Assembly: GCA_027487485.1 (NCBI GenBank)
Contig: JAIYDN010000018.1
Location: forward strand, 248,001-312,000
DNA from: Planctomycetaceae bacterium
Lineage (GTDB): Bacteria > Planctomycetota > Planctomycetia > Pirellulales > Pirellulaceae
Reading direction: 5' to 3'
Length of the DNA: 64,000 nucleotides
Within the stretch, counting starts at the first letter, position 1. Every line of letters begins with the position of its first letter. Made by a program: the position numbers and the translations under genes. Of the stretch, positions 39,888 through 48,478 are shown one piece after another. The notes beneath the pieces were generated by a model, which had not been told where the DNA came from, did not search any database, and saw nothing but the letters and a program-made list of their open reading frames with translations.

Positions 39888-40501
39888 GATTCTGTTTCCC
39901 ATCGGTTGCTTTGGTTTGCCACCCAAGCACGAATTTTGGCGAGTGTTCGGCTGCGTGCGACGTATACGGTTCCGAGTTCCATGCCAAGTTCTTTCGCTAC
40001 GAGTTCGGGATCACAATCTTCGACCGCAGTCCGCCAGAAAGCGGTCCAGGTTTGCGGTTGCACGCGTTTGCGAACCTGTTCCGCAGCCAGTACAAAAACT
40101 TGATGTTGCCATTCCTTCTCCAGTTCCGACTCCGAGTTACTGGAAAGGCAGGGTGTAGCGCATTCTTCGAGCCCGGTGGCAGGTGCTCGTAAGATTTCGT
40201 CCAGGGGCTTTCGGGTTAAGCGATTGAGAGCTTTGTTCTTGGCAATCGTCATGAGCCAACGTCGAAAAGACCCTTGCTGCTGGCGTGGGTCGTAGTTCGA
40301 GATCGCTTTCACAATGGCAAGCAAGACATCCTGAAGTACTTCCTGAACATCATGTTCCCGAGTCCCGCGTTGTTTGGCGATTCGCACGATAACCGGCGAA
40401 TACAGTTCCACGAACTCTTCCCAGGCAAGCGCATCCTGTCGATCTTTCAATCGAGCGATCAGCGCATGTCGGGTGGTAGGTGAATGGAACATGACAAGCA
40501 T
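39884..40501 (-). CDS. ECF-type sigma factor
   Basis: A 205-residue sigma-70 family factor of the extracytoplasmic-function class. Region 2 (FVELYSPVIVRIAKQRG, EVLQDVLLAIVKAI, FRRWLMTIAKNKALNR) and region 4 (VAKELGMELGTVYVARSRTLAKIR) are present; regions 1 and 3 are absent. ATG 40501 or 40492 could start it. It is translationally coupled (ATGA) to a kinase carrying an anti-sigma-like zinc finger, the arrangement expected of a regulated ECF factor. Confidence 0.92.
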   Translation of the reverse strand: MLVMFHSPTTRHALIARLKDRQDALAWEEFVELYSPVIVRIAKQRGTREHDVQEVLQDVLLAIVKAISNYDPRQQQGSFRRWLMTIAKNKALNRLTRKPLDEILRAPATGLEECATPCLSSNSESELEKEWQHQVFVLAAEQVRKRVQPQTWTAFWRTAVEDCDPELVAKELGMELGTVYVARSRTLAKIRAWVANQSNRWETES

Positions 40502-41046
40502 TAAAGGTCTAAATGAATTGCGAACAACCTCGGGTTACAAAACAAAAACCCGGCATGGGCGAAGAACTTACTTCACTTGGCAATTTTCCATGAAATTTTT
40601 TGATGGATTGCTTTGGCGTGATGGATGTTTCTTAACCAAATGCAAACCATTGGCTGATTGGGAGGCGTATGAAGTTCCATGTTCGTAGAACCTTCCTCGA
40701 ACTCAGCATTTCAATGGGGCGATTCCATTTTACACGGCTTCTCTGCCCAAAATGGGTTTTTCCAAGCATCATGGGTGTCTTGTTTTGCTGGCCTTCCAGA
40801 CCTATGTTCGCAAAGCAACCAAGGCTGTTTCAAATTGCAACAGGCAATGACGTTTTGTGCTGTGAACTCAGGCAGAGAACGTATAGACTGTTGTTGAGAC
40901 TCAGGTCAAAGATTGTTGGCAATGCATATAAGTCGATGATGCGACGACTATTATAGAGAAACCGTAATCGGGACTGGCTAGTTGATTGTCAGCTTTCCTG
41001 ACGGCGTGGAAAACGGCGATTCGCTCCTTACAAAGCTTCATCCGTA
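40502..41046. other. Divergent regulatory region between two sigma/kinase modules
   Basis: 545 bases without a convincing gene; the one longer plus-strand frame (40669-40956) lacks any recognisable feature. Both sigma genes start from here in opposite directions. The only symmetrical element noted is GTCAG-ctttc-CTGAC at 40988-41002, about 45 bases before the plus-strand sigma gene; whether it is regulatory is unknown. Confidence 0.5.
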
Positions 41047-41673
41047 ATGATGGAATTGAAACAATCTGAAAACGTCCAACCGGTTGCTGATGTCAGTGAA
41101 CTGCTGGCTCGTCGCGACGCTGCCGCTCTTCAGGATCTTATCACATGGTATCGGCCCCTTTTGAAAGGGATGGCGGATCGGAACTTAGATCCGCTATTGC
41201 GTTCAAAAATCGATGCGTCGGACGTAGTACAAGACACCTGTAGCGATGTGGCGTGTGCGTTCCCAGACTTGAAGGCGACCAATCGTTTGCAATTTGTCGC
41301 CTACGTAACAACCGTACTCAAGCATCGCTTAGAGGACCTTCGACGACGGTTCCTTCTTTCCCAGAAAAGAAACGTCTATCGCGAGCGGTCAATTTCCGGC
41401 AACCAACTGGATAACGAAAGTCAATTCGCGGATGGATGCGAGGCGGCCTTAGATAAGCTTTTGGACCAAGAAGTTTGTGATCGATTGTATGTAGCTTTGA
41501 ATCGGTTGCCCCGCGAATTGCAACGCGTACTTCGTTGGCGATTTCGCAAAGGGATGACTTACCAACAAATCGGCGAAAAGTTAGGGCGTACGGACGATAG
41601 TGTACGCATGCTTATCAATCGTTGTCTCGCTCGGTTGAGGTCGGAAGTATTTCCGAATGGATTGAGTGGTTAA
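41047..41673 (+). CDS. Second ECF-type sigma factor
   Basis: A 208-residue sigma factor with region 2 (LLKGMADRNLDPLLRSKID, ASDVVQDTCSDVACAFPDL, FVAYVTTVLKHRLEDLRRRF) and region 4 (LPRELQRVLRWRFRKG, TYQQIGEKLGRTDDSVRML). It resembles the planctomycete ECF groups encoded next to Ser/Thr kinases. Its stop overlaps the GTG start of the kinase by 8 bases, so the two are co-translated. It is quite different in sequence from the minus-strand sigma factor, so this is not a simple duplication. Confidence 0.92.
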   Translation: MMELKQSENVQPVADVSELLARRDAAALQDLITWYRPLLKGMADRNLDPLLRSKIDASDVVQDTCSDVACAFPDLKATNRLQFVAYVTTVLKHRLEDLRRRFLLSQKRNVYRERSISGNQLDNESQFADGCEAALDKLLDQEVCDRLYVALNRLPRELQRVLRWRFRKGMTYQQIGEKLGRTDDSVRMLINRCLARLRSEVFPNGLSG

Positions 41674-44035
41674 CAACGGCAGCACTCGACAAATGCTTGA
41701 TGACTCAGGTTCTTCCGAAGGCGATGCGCAGGATTTAGAACGCATTCGTGAATGGATGGACCGAAGCGAATGGGACATTCTCGATGAGCCAACCGAGGTT
41801 CTTCGTGACAAAGAGATTTGCATTCAGCTTTTGGCAAAGTGCTATCTGAACTTGAGTAACGATGCTGAGCCAAACGGGCCGCATGTCGACACGGGGAACG
41901 AGAAAGCATCCACAAGTCCAAGAGAAAAACCGCGTTTTTCTAAGCCTCAGTTTCTGGGTATCGGTGCGTTTGGAATCGTGTTCTCCGTGCACGATGAACT
42001 CTTGAAAATCGATGTTGCTGTAAAAATCTTACGCCCATCCAAAAACACATCCCAAGAATTGCGGGCGCGTTTTATCGGTGAAGCTCAAGTGACAGCTTCA
42101 TTGTCCCATCCAGGTATAGTTCGAGTCTACGACACGGGGTTCCTTGGAAGCTTGCCTTACATCACTTCCGCAAAGATGGATGGTGGGACTCTTGCCGATT
42201 TCCTGAACAATGCGAAGCCACTGAATGTTCGGCAGGCTGCCTGGGTGGTTGCTCGCATTTCCCACTCGGTTCAGTTCGCTCATTCCAAGGCCATTTTGCA
42301 CAGGGACTTAAAGCCCAGCAATATCCTGTTGACTCCTTGCGACATCGACGGCTCGGAGCAACTTGGGTTTGAACCCATGTTAACCGACTTTGGTTTGGCG
42401 AAGCGATTGGATCGCGACAGCTCGATTTCGAATATGACTCAAGATGGACGAGTTCTTGGAACCGCTCGTTATATGTCTCCCGAACAAGCGAGAGGGGCGC
42501 ATTCCGAAGTAGGGACAGTTTCGGATGTTTTCTCGCTTGGAATCATTCTTTATCAGCTACTGATAGGGAAGGTGCCTTTTGATGCACCGTTGGATCAAAC
42601 GATCAGGTCGATGATATCGGAGAAGGAGCCTGTACGTCCTCGATTGGTTGACAGGTCGATTCCTGCTGATTTGGAAGCCGTGGTACTGAAGTGCTTGGCC
42701 AAGGAGCCCGAAGCGCGTTATCAATCCGCAAATGAACTTGCATTGGATCTGGACAGGTTTCTTCAGGGAGAACCCGTTGCGGCGAAAAAAAGCACGTTAC
42801 TGCGACGGTGGAGCTATACCGCACGCAAGCATCCCATTATTTCGAGTGTTTTGACGATTGCATTACTTACCAATTGTATAGCGATTGTTGGTTTGTCTAT
42901 CGCGCTCAGAAACGAAAGGATTGCAGCCGAGCACGAACGACTGCGAGTGATCGACTTGGCAACTGTTTATACCAAGATAGGTGACGACATAATTGCTGGC
43001 AGAAGAATTAAAAACAATGTGATGTTGGACTTGTCGCTGAAGATGCATGGCGTACTCGACGAATACCTTTTGGTGCACGCGAGCGATGAAAAAGTCCTTC
43101 ATTTAAAAAGCGTTCTTTGCCATTTTCAGTCGATTGTACACCAGAGAATGGGTTTGTTTGACCGAGCTGTTGAAAAGAGAGTCGAAGTGCTGAACATTCT
43201 TGATAGACTTCTCTTGCTCCAACCAAAAAACAAAACCTATCGATTTCAGCGTTTCTTTTCTCAAAAGCTTTTGGCGGGTTGGCTCATTGGCAACGCAGAC
43301 CTGAAAATCGACTCATTGCCTGTCGATGGCATGGATCTGTTAGAGCAATCGCATTCCGATATTGAAAAACTGGCTCAAGAATTTCCAGAGAGCATTGCTT
43401 ACATGGATGCGCTAGCTGCAACGAAATGGGAGTTGGGAGGATATTGGGATAGAAACGATCTTGGCGAAGCCAAACAATTAATCTCTGAGGCCATTTCTAT
43501 TTCGGAAGCCCTTTGGAGCAAACACCCCGATCGTCCGGCGTTTGCCAAGTACGCTATTTTGGGCCATTCCCGATTAGCCGGATATGCATTGAAAGAACCC
43601 AATCTTCATCTTGCTTTGTCCGAATGTACTCGAGGAATCGAACTGTACGATTCGGCTTGGCTGCCCATTGAAAGCGAACTTTGGGTTGTTGAAATCATGT
43701 GTCCGGTCCTTGATCAATGGGCCAAAGTGTTAGTAGCCAATGAAAAATGGGAGCAAGCCTTATCGATTCTCGAAAAATCGGATCAGCAATTAGCGACCTT
43801 ATTGGAAGAGTTCCCAACGATAGCCTCTCTAGGGGCAGCGACAATCAAAAATGGTTTGATTCGTAGGGATGTGCTTGGCGCCATGGGCAACCATCAGGCA
43901 GCGGAAATGGAACTGAACCGGTTGGTGCAGTCTGTCGAAAAATCGAAATTGCAGGATGGCTTTATGGATGCCATCCTGGACTTGAAACTGGAGAGAAAAC
44001 TACCAGAACAGATCGAATTGCTTTTCAACCATTGA
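41666..44035 (+). CDS. Membrane Ser/Thr protein kinase with TPR-like C-terminus
   Basis: A 789-residue kinase starting at GTG. After a 90-residue polar N-region without a zinc finger, the kinase domain (about 95-370) has GIGAFGIVF, VAVKILRP, HRDLKPSNILL, TDFGLAKRL and GTARYMSPEQAR; it should be catalytically competent. One membrane helix (IISSVLTIALLTNCIAIVGLSI, about 390-412) separates it from a 375-residue helical region with TPR-like periodicity (for example KYAILGHSRLAGYALKEPN). The C-terminal part is predicted outside the cytoplasm and would be the sensor. Paired with the overlapping sigma gene upstream. Confidence 0.9.
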   Translation: MVNNGSTRQMLDDSGSSEGDAQDLERIREWMDRSEWDILDEPTEVLRDKEICIQLLAKCYLNLSNDAEPNGPHVDTGNEKASTSPREKPRFSKPQFLGIGAFGIVFSVHDELLKIDVAVKILRPSKNTSQELRARFIGEAQVTASLSHPGIVRVYDTGFLGSLPYITSAKMDGGTLADFLNNAKPLNVRQAAWVVARISHSVQFAHSKAILHRDLKPSNILLTPCDIDGSEQLGFEPMLTDFGLAKRLDRDSSISNMTQDGRVLGTARYMSPEQARGAHSEVGTVSDVFSLGIILYQLLIGKVPFDAPLDQTIRSMISEKEPVRPRLVDRSIPADLEAVVLKCLAKEPEARYQSANELALDLDRFLQGEPVAAKKSTLLRRWSYTARKHPIISSVLTIALLTNCIAIVGLSIALRNERIAAEHERLRVIDLATVYTKIGDDIIAGRRIKNNVMLDLSLKMHGVLDEYLLVHASDEKVLHLKSVLCHFQSIVHQRMGLFDRAVEKRVEVLNILDRLLLLQPKNKTYRFQRFFSQKLLAGWLIGNADLKIDSLPVDGMDLLEQSHSDIEKLAQEFPESIAYMDALAATKWELGGYWDRNDLGEAKQLISEAISISEALWSKHPDRPAFAKYAILGHSRLAGYALKEPNLHLALSECTRGIELYDSAWLPIESELWVVEIMCPVLDQWAKVLVANEKWEQALSILEKSDQQLATLLEEFPTIASLGAATIKNGLIRRDVLGAMGNHQAAEMELNRLVQSVEKSKLQDGFMDAILDLKLERKLPEQIELLFNH

Positions 44036-44102
44036 CGCATCGGAACTTTCCCACTGCACAAAAGCAGTCGAAGGAACCTTTTCCACGCGAAATGGTGATG
44101 CC

Positions 44103-46106
44103 CTACAGATAATTGAAAAGCGTAAGCTGCGAAGAATTCGAAAGAAGCTTTAAACTTGCCTCGTAGGCGGCTTGGCGGGCGGTAAGGTCGGTGATTGCCT
44201 GAGCCAGGTCCGTGTCTAAATTTCTCGACTCGTCCGCTTTCAGCTCGATCCTGGTAACTTCTTGAATCTCCTTCAAGTTGTCGATTCGCTGTTGCTGAAC
44301 ACCCAATGAGCTGCGTGTTAGCGACAAGCGTTGCAGATCCTGGTCTGCGAGGTCTACCGCCCGTCCGATTGCGACCGAGTCTTTGTTTTGAATGGCTTCT
44401 CTCAGGCGCACGAGCGTGTTAAAAACCCCTTTCACTTCCTGTGGGTTGGGATCGGTTCCGGTGACGGTATATACCCCAGCGACCGTCGTCGCGGTGACGT
44501 TGGTCGAGCCCTTGGGAATCAAGCCAAGATCCCATGCGGCCTGACTGCCGCCTGCATTTTGGACCGTAATCGGCCCAGGAGTGGTTGTAAGGGGTGGCCC
44601 CAAAGGATCGACCACATACTCCGCCGATTGGAGGGCAATTCCAGTACCCGCCGCATTCAAGGTCGCGAAGATTTGAGTGGCTAAGTTTTGATTGTCGCTG
44701 TGATTGTTGATCCGGCTTAAAACATCTTGAACGGTGACGCTTCCGTTGAGATCGACTAAGAATTCGCTTCCGTCATTGCGGGTAATTCGAAGGTCCGGTC
44801 CATCCGCAAGCGTAACCCCTTGATTGAAATTGAGCTGATCGAGGCGTGTTTGCCCATGGAATGAACGAAGACCGAGCTGGCTTGCCAAGTCGCCCGCTCC
44901 GTCACTGATGGACAAATTGGAACCGCTTTCGGTAGAACGAATCCGAAAGGAGCGACCGTCGGGTGTGATTTCCGCCAAGACTCGGGCGCCCGATGCGTTG
45001 ATCTTGTTGTTGAGGTCTTCGATGGTTGTTGCGTTTCCAACTGCAATATCGTAACTTCTGCCGTTCTGTTGAATTCGAAGGCTATCAGTTAGTGCAAAAC
45101 CGAGACCGCCGTTCAGTTGATTCAAGCGAGTTGTAGGACGAAGGATTGGGTTGAGTGCTCCGCCAATCTTTGGAGCAGCCACACCGGGGGAATCTGCGAG
45201 GATTCCAAGATCGGCCGCAGTGGTTCCAGTACTAGACTCCGTGATACGAATATTGCCCGGTCCACCATCAGCAAAACCGATTTCAAGGACACCGTTATTC
45301 AGGGTCGCTTGAATCTCGCGTCCACTGATGGGGGCACTGTCGTTGATTCGTTGCAGAACGTCGTCAAGGGTATCGGAGTTAGCTAGGTCCACCGTGACTT
45401 TCTCCACACCATCGGAGATCACGATGGCGCCATTGGAGATTCCACGGCCTTGATTCAAGTCGGTCAATCGGGTGCTCGGAACCGCCGCAGGGTTCAGATT
45501 CGAATTCGAAACAATCCCATCGGAGATCAATCCAAGGGCACGTTGACCGGTAACGTTGTGAGCAACATATTCCCCTTCGTTGGCAATCGTTAGCAGGCTG
45601 GCATCATTTCCTTTGAATCGAACCAGCCCATTCAAAACGTCGACGGTTTCCCCGCCTACGCCACCGCCGGAAAACAAGTATCGGTCCAAATGTCTTGAGT
45701 TTGCGGCAGAAGTCAATCGTTCGATGGAGGCGTTGATTTGTGATATCCATCCGTTACGTTCCTCGTCACTAGCGAGATTGCCCGCGCTTTCGACTCCAAG
45801 CCCACGTATCTCCGTCATGATGTCTTGAACGTTGGCGAGCGTTGCTTCGGTAACATTCAAATAGCTTTGTGATGAATCAAGATTGCGAATCGCCTGATCC
45901 CTGAATTCAAGATCCCGTTGGATGCCGATGGTTCGAATTGCCGCGCCTGGATCCTGGCTTGGCGAACTGATGCGTCGCCCCGTGGAGATTTGTTCCTCAA
46001 GCCGCTGAACTGCAAGCCGACCAGCCTGGACTTGGAACAGAGAACGGTTCCGAGAAAGAGAATCGCTGGTTCGACCAGACACCGCAGGATAAAAGGAACT
46101 TAACAT
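44103..46106 (-). CDS. flgL: FlgL, hook-filament junction protein with three inserted repeats
   Basis: The hook-associated protein that caps the hook-filament junction below flagellin. The N-terminal coiled region (LAVQRLEEQISTGRRISSPS, AIRNLDSSQSYLNVTEATL) and C-terminal helices (LTRSSLGVQQQRIDNLKEI, DLAQAITDLTARQAAYEASL) are typical. At 667 residues it is about twice the E. coli length: between them lie three related segments of about 95-115 residues (about 211-310, 324-415, 418-535), each opening TRL-x-x-LN-x-x-x-G and containing a flagellin-IN-like motif (TLDDVLQRIND, TIEDLNNKINA, TVQDVLSRINN). Last gene of flgN-flgK-flgL. Confidence 0.93.
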   Translation of the reverse strand: MLSSFYPAVSGRTSDSLSRNRSLFQVQAGRLAVQRLEEQISTGRRISSPSQDPGAAIRTIGIQRDLEFRDQAIRNLDSSQSYLNVTEATLANVQDIMTEIRGLGVESAGNLASDEERNGWISQINASIERLTSAANSRHLDRYLFSGGGVGGETVDVLNGLVRFKGNDASLLTIANEGEYVAHNVTGQRALGLISDGIVSNSNLNPAAVPSTRLTDLNQGRGISNGAIVISDGVEKVTVDLANSDTLDDVLQRINDSAPISGREIQATLNNGVLEIGFADGGPGNIRITESSTGTTAADLGILADSPGVAAPKIGGALNPILRPTTRLNQLNGGLGFALTDSLRIQQNGRSYDIAVGNATTIEDLNNKINASGARVLAEITPDGRSFRIRSTESGSNLSISDGAGDLASQLGLRSFHGQTRLDQLNFNQGVTLADGPDLRITRNDGSEFLVDLNGSVTVQDVLSRINNHSDNQNLATQIFATLNAAGTGIALQSAEYVVDPLGPPLTTTPGPITVQNAGGSQAAWDLGLIPKGSTNVTATTVAGVYTVTGTDPNPQEVKGVFNTLVRLREAIQNKDSVAIGRAVDLADQDLQRLSLTRSSLGVQQQRIDNLKEIQEVTRIELKADESRNLDTDLAQAITDLTARQAAYEASLKLLSNSSQLTLFNYL

Positions 46107-46121
46107 TCTCGAAGTCCATTC

Positions 46122-47825
46122 CTAAACAATGTTGACAAGCGTATCGAGCATTTCGGAGGCAGTAGCAATGAGTTTCGAAGTCGCTTGAAAAGCTCGTTGG
46201 TACAACATCATTTTGACAGCCTCCTCATCCAGATTGACGCCAGAGATCCCTAAATGCTGCGCTTCTAAGGTTTGATGAAAGTTACGAACTCCATCCGTGA
46301 TACCTTTTTGAGAATTGATCTCGCGTGTCGTGTCTGTAATCATGGATTCGTAAATGCCGATGATCGATCTTCCGCCCAAGAGTTCATTCGGTTGAGTGAA
46401 GGCTTCGGCAAGTTTCAACGCATTGTCCGATCCGTTTCCATTTCCATTTAAGCTGATGGCCAATTGAGTAGGGTCTGCAACAAGATCTGGGCGTACTTCG
46501 ATCGTAGACGCGGAATCGCCACGGAAGAAAGTATTGATCCCCAGCGCGGACAATACCCCGCTGGTGTCGTTCGAGAAGCTAAATCGAACTCCCTGCGAGT
46601 CCGACTTAATTTCCAAGCGACCGTCGTTCGTAATGCTAGCCGAGATACCATCGACAGCATTAATGGCATCGGCCAATTGCCGTGGCGTAGTATCCGACGA
46701 GAAACCTTGCTGCTTGACGAAGATATCGCTGGTTTTTGTAACACCAGTACTCGCGTCCGTGACCTTGATGATGAACGACCCGTTATCGAAATCCAAAGAA
46801 GGGTTCGATATTTCGATGGGATCGGTGGGGATCTTGAAAGAGACATCGCTGGTAACCGAATTGAAACCGCGAGCACCTTGCCCTTGGGAATGGATGCGAT
46901 TCACAACGCGAATGATGTCTTTTGCGAGTGTATCCAGTTTGCTTTGAAAACCGGTTGATGACGAGACCTGAGCCGACTCGAACAGCCCTTTGACCTTACC
47001 ACCAGTGAGGTTCAGGGGCGCGTCGGTGTCCGCTGTCCGCATTTCAAGAAAAGTATCTTCGCCTTTGGAAACAATGCTGGTTTTGATTTCTCGCGGGATG
47101 CCGTTGGCAACCAAATAGTCGCCTCCTACGAAAACAGTCACGGCCCCGGTTGCCTCTTCGCTAACACTGATATCCACATAGGAGGATAGTTCGTCGAGTG
47201 CATTGAAACGTTCATCGCGAAGTCCCACAGCATCCGAGTTCGAAAGGGAACCACCCTCGATCTCAACAATACGCTGATTCAGTTTGGCAATCGAATTGAC
47301 CAGTCGATTGATATCCCCGACCGCCGAATTGAGCTCCGCTCGATTCCGATTCGCAATTCCTGTGACGTTGCTGGAAACCGTTCTTAACTGAGAAGCCAGT
47401 TCTTGTCCGCGAGCGACCGCAAGCGATCGAACAGACTCGCTGCCGGGCTGATTGGCTACATCTTGGAATGAATTTGCAAACCGGCTCAGATTGGAAGAAA
47501 AATCAGTCTCGGTCAATTCGTTTAAGAGACTTTCGACTTGACCGTTTGTGGAAGAAAGTTGTTCTTGATAGGAAAGTTGGCTTTGGGCTTGTCGCAGTCG
47601 GTCGAGAACAAAAGTGTCAAGCTTTTGTTGAATCCCAACGGACTGCACGCCTTGGCCAATGATCAAGTCACCTGACTTGTACCCTAAGGCTGGTGCTTGG
47701 ATTAGTTCTTGGCGAATGTATCCAGGGGTGTTGACATTGGCGATGTTGTTGCCAACGACTTGCAAGCCTGTTTGGCTTACACGAAGAGCGTTGGAGGAAC
47801 CCTGAATTGCACTAAATAGACTCAT
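46122..47825 (-). CDS. flgK: FlgK, hook-associated protein 1
   Basis: The 567-residue first junction protein between hook and filament, exported by the flagellar type III system. The N-terminus has the rod/hook signature (ALRVSQTGLQVVGNNIANVNTPGYIRQ), and the C-terminus ends with the partner helix (LDEEAVKMMLYQRAFQATSKLIATASEM). A flagellin-IN-like motif (TPRQLADAINAVDGISASI) lies in the middle domain. Fifteen bases separate it from flgL and 39 from flgN. Confidence 0.95.
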   Translation of the reverse strand: MSLFSAIQGSSNALRVSQTGLQVVGNNIANVNTPGYIRQELIQAPALGYKSGDLIIGQGVQSVGIQQKLDTFVLDRLRQAQSQLSYQEQLSSTNGQVESLLNELTETDFSSNLSRFANSFQDVANQPGSESVRSLAVARGQELASQLRTVSSNVTGIANRNRAELNSAVGDINRLVNSIAKLNQRIVEIEGGSLSNSDAVGLRDERFNALDELSSYVDISVSEEATGAVTVFVGGDYLVANGIPREIKTSIVSKGEDTFLEMRTADTDAPLNLTGGKVKGLFESAQVSSSTGFQSKLDTLAKDIIRVVNRIHSQGQGARGFNSVTSDVSFKIPTDPIEISNPSLDFDNGSFIIKVTDASTGVTKTSDIFVKQQGFSSDTTPRQLADAINAVDGISASITNDGRLEIKSDSQGVRFSFSNDTSGVLSALGINTFFRGDSASTIEVRPDLVADPTQLAISLNGNGNGSDNALKLAEAFTQPNELLGGRSIIGIYESMITDTTREINSQKGITDGVRNFHQTLEAQHLGISGVNLDEEAVKMMLYQRAFQATSKLIATASEMLDTLVNIV

Positions 47826-47864
47826 GCTTGAACATCCATGCTAGGACTATGCCTGGTTTCGACG

Positions 47865-48353
47865 TTAGGCTGCTTCGTTCACAAGGAAGCCGCCTTCGTG
47901 CGAATGCGATTCGCTTGGACTGTACGTGGCTGATTCCGATTTCCCGGTAGCCAAGATCATAAGCATGTCAGCAACAAACGATTTCGATTGGAAGGCCGTA
48001 ACCCACATCGACATGCTCAATTGCTGGATTCGATCAAGCTGAAGTTCGAGATTCGAGATTCGAAGAGTCCAAAGCGATGGCCATTGCGAATCAAGCTGAA
48101 GTGATAAGTCTCGAAGGCTTCGAGGAGAATACCCCATGCCTTCAGCATCTTTCAAAAGTCGTTCGCGTTGGCTTTTGCATTCCTGAATTTCTCGATGAAC
48201 TTCTTCGCCTTCAAAGCAAAGCGCGAAGATCTGCGAATGTTCACCCAACAAGTAGGTCTTTTGGATAGAGCCCAGGATGGATTCCCATCGGTCCAATGCG
48301 TTTGAGAAGCGATCAAGCCATTGGCCAGCATCATGAATGAGAGCAGGAACCAT
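47865..48353 (-). CDS. FlgN-like flagellar export chaperone
   Basis: A 162-residue helical protein upstream of flgK, the usual place for the chaperone that holds FlgK and FlgL before export. Sequence similarity is weak; the call rests on position, size and the helical, heptad-like pattern (LHRQIQECKSQRERLL-like stretch about 70-95, then LELQLDRIQQLSM). The ATG at 48353 is preferred to the open extension. Medium confidence in function, high in being coding. Confidence 0.7.
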   Translation of the reverse strand: MVPALIHDAGQWLDRFSNALDRWESILGSIQKTYLLGEHSQIFALCFEGEEVHREIQECKSQRERLLKDAEGMGYSPRSLRDLSLQLDSQWPSLWTLRISNLELQLDRIQQLSMSMWVTAFQSKSFVADMLMILATGKSESATYSPSESHSHEGGFLVNEAA

Positions 48354-48420
48354 AATGAAATTCTCTTTTCTTGATTTCGGCTGTGGGACCCACGACATTG
48401 AAACTAACATTCCTGAAACG

Positions 48421-48447
48421 CGTTCATCCCCTTAGAGGGGATGAACG
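48421..48447. terminator. Perfect 12-bp hairpin between the BBP7 gene and flgN
   Basis: CGTTCATCCCCT and its complement with a 3-base loop, about 32 bases after the stop of the minus-strand BBP7 gene. It lacks a long T-tract but is the best candidate for that gene's 3' end; it also lies upstream of flgN and could influence read-through. Confidence 0.6.
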
Positions 48448-48478
48448 GCCATTCGCGGGAATGTTCTGATTTCTTCGA

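Noticed and set aside
40669-40956. Plus-strand open frame of 95 codons between the sigma genes
   Set aside because: Unusual, cysteine/phenylalanine-rich composition, no family match, and it occupies the divergent promoter region.
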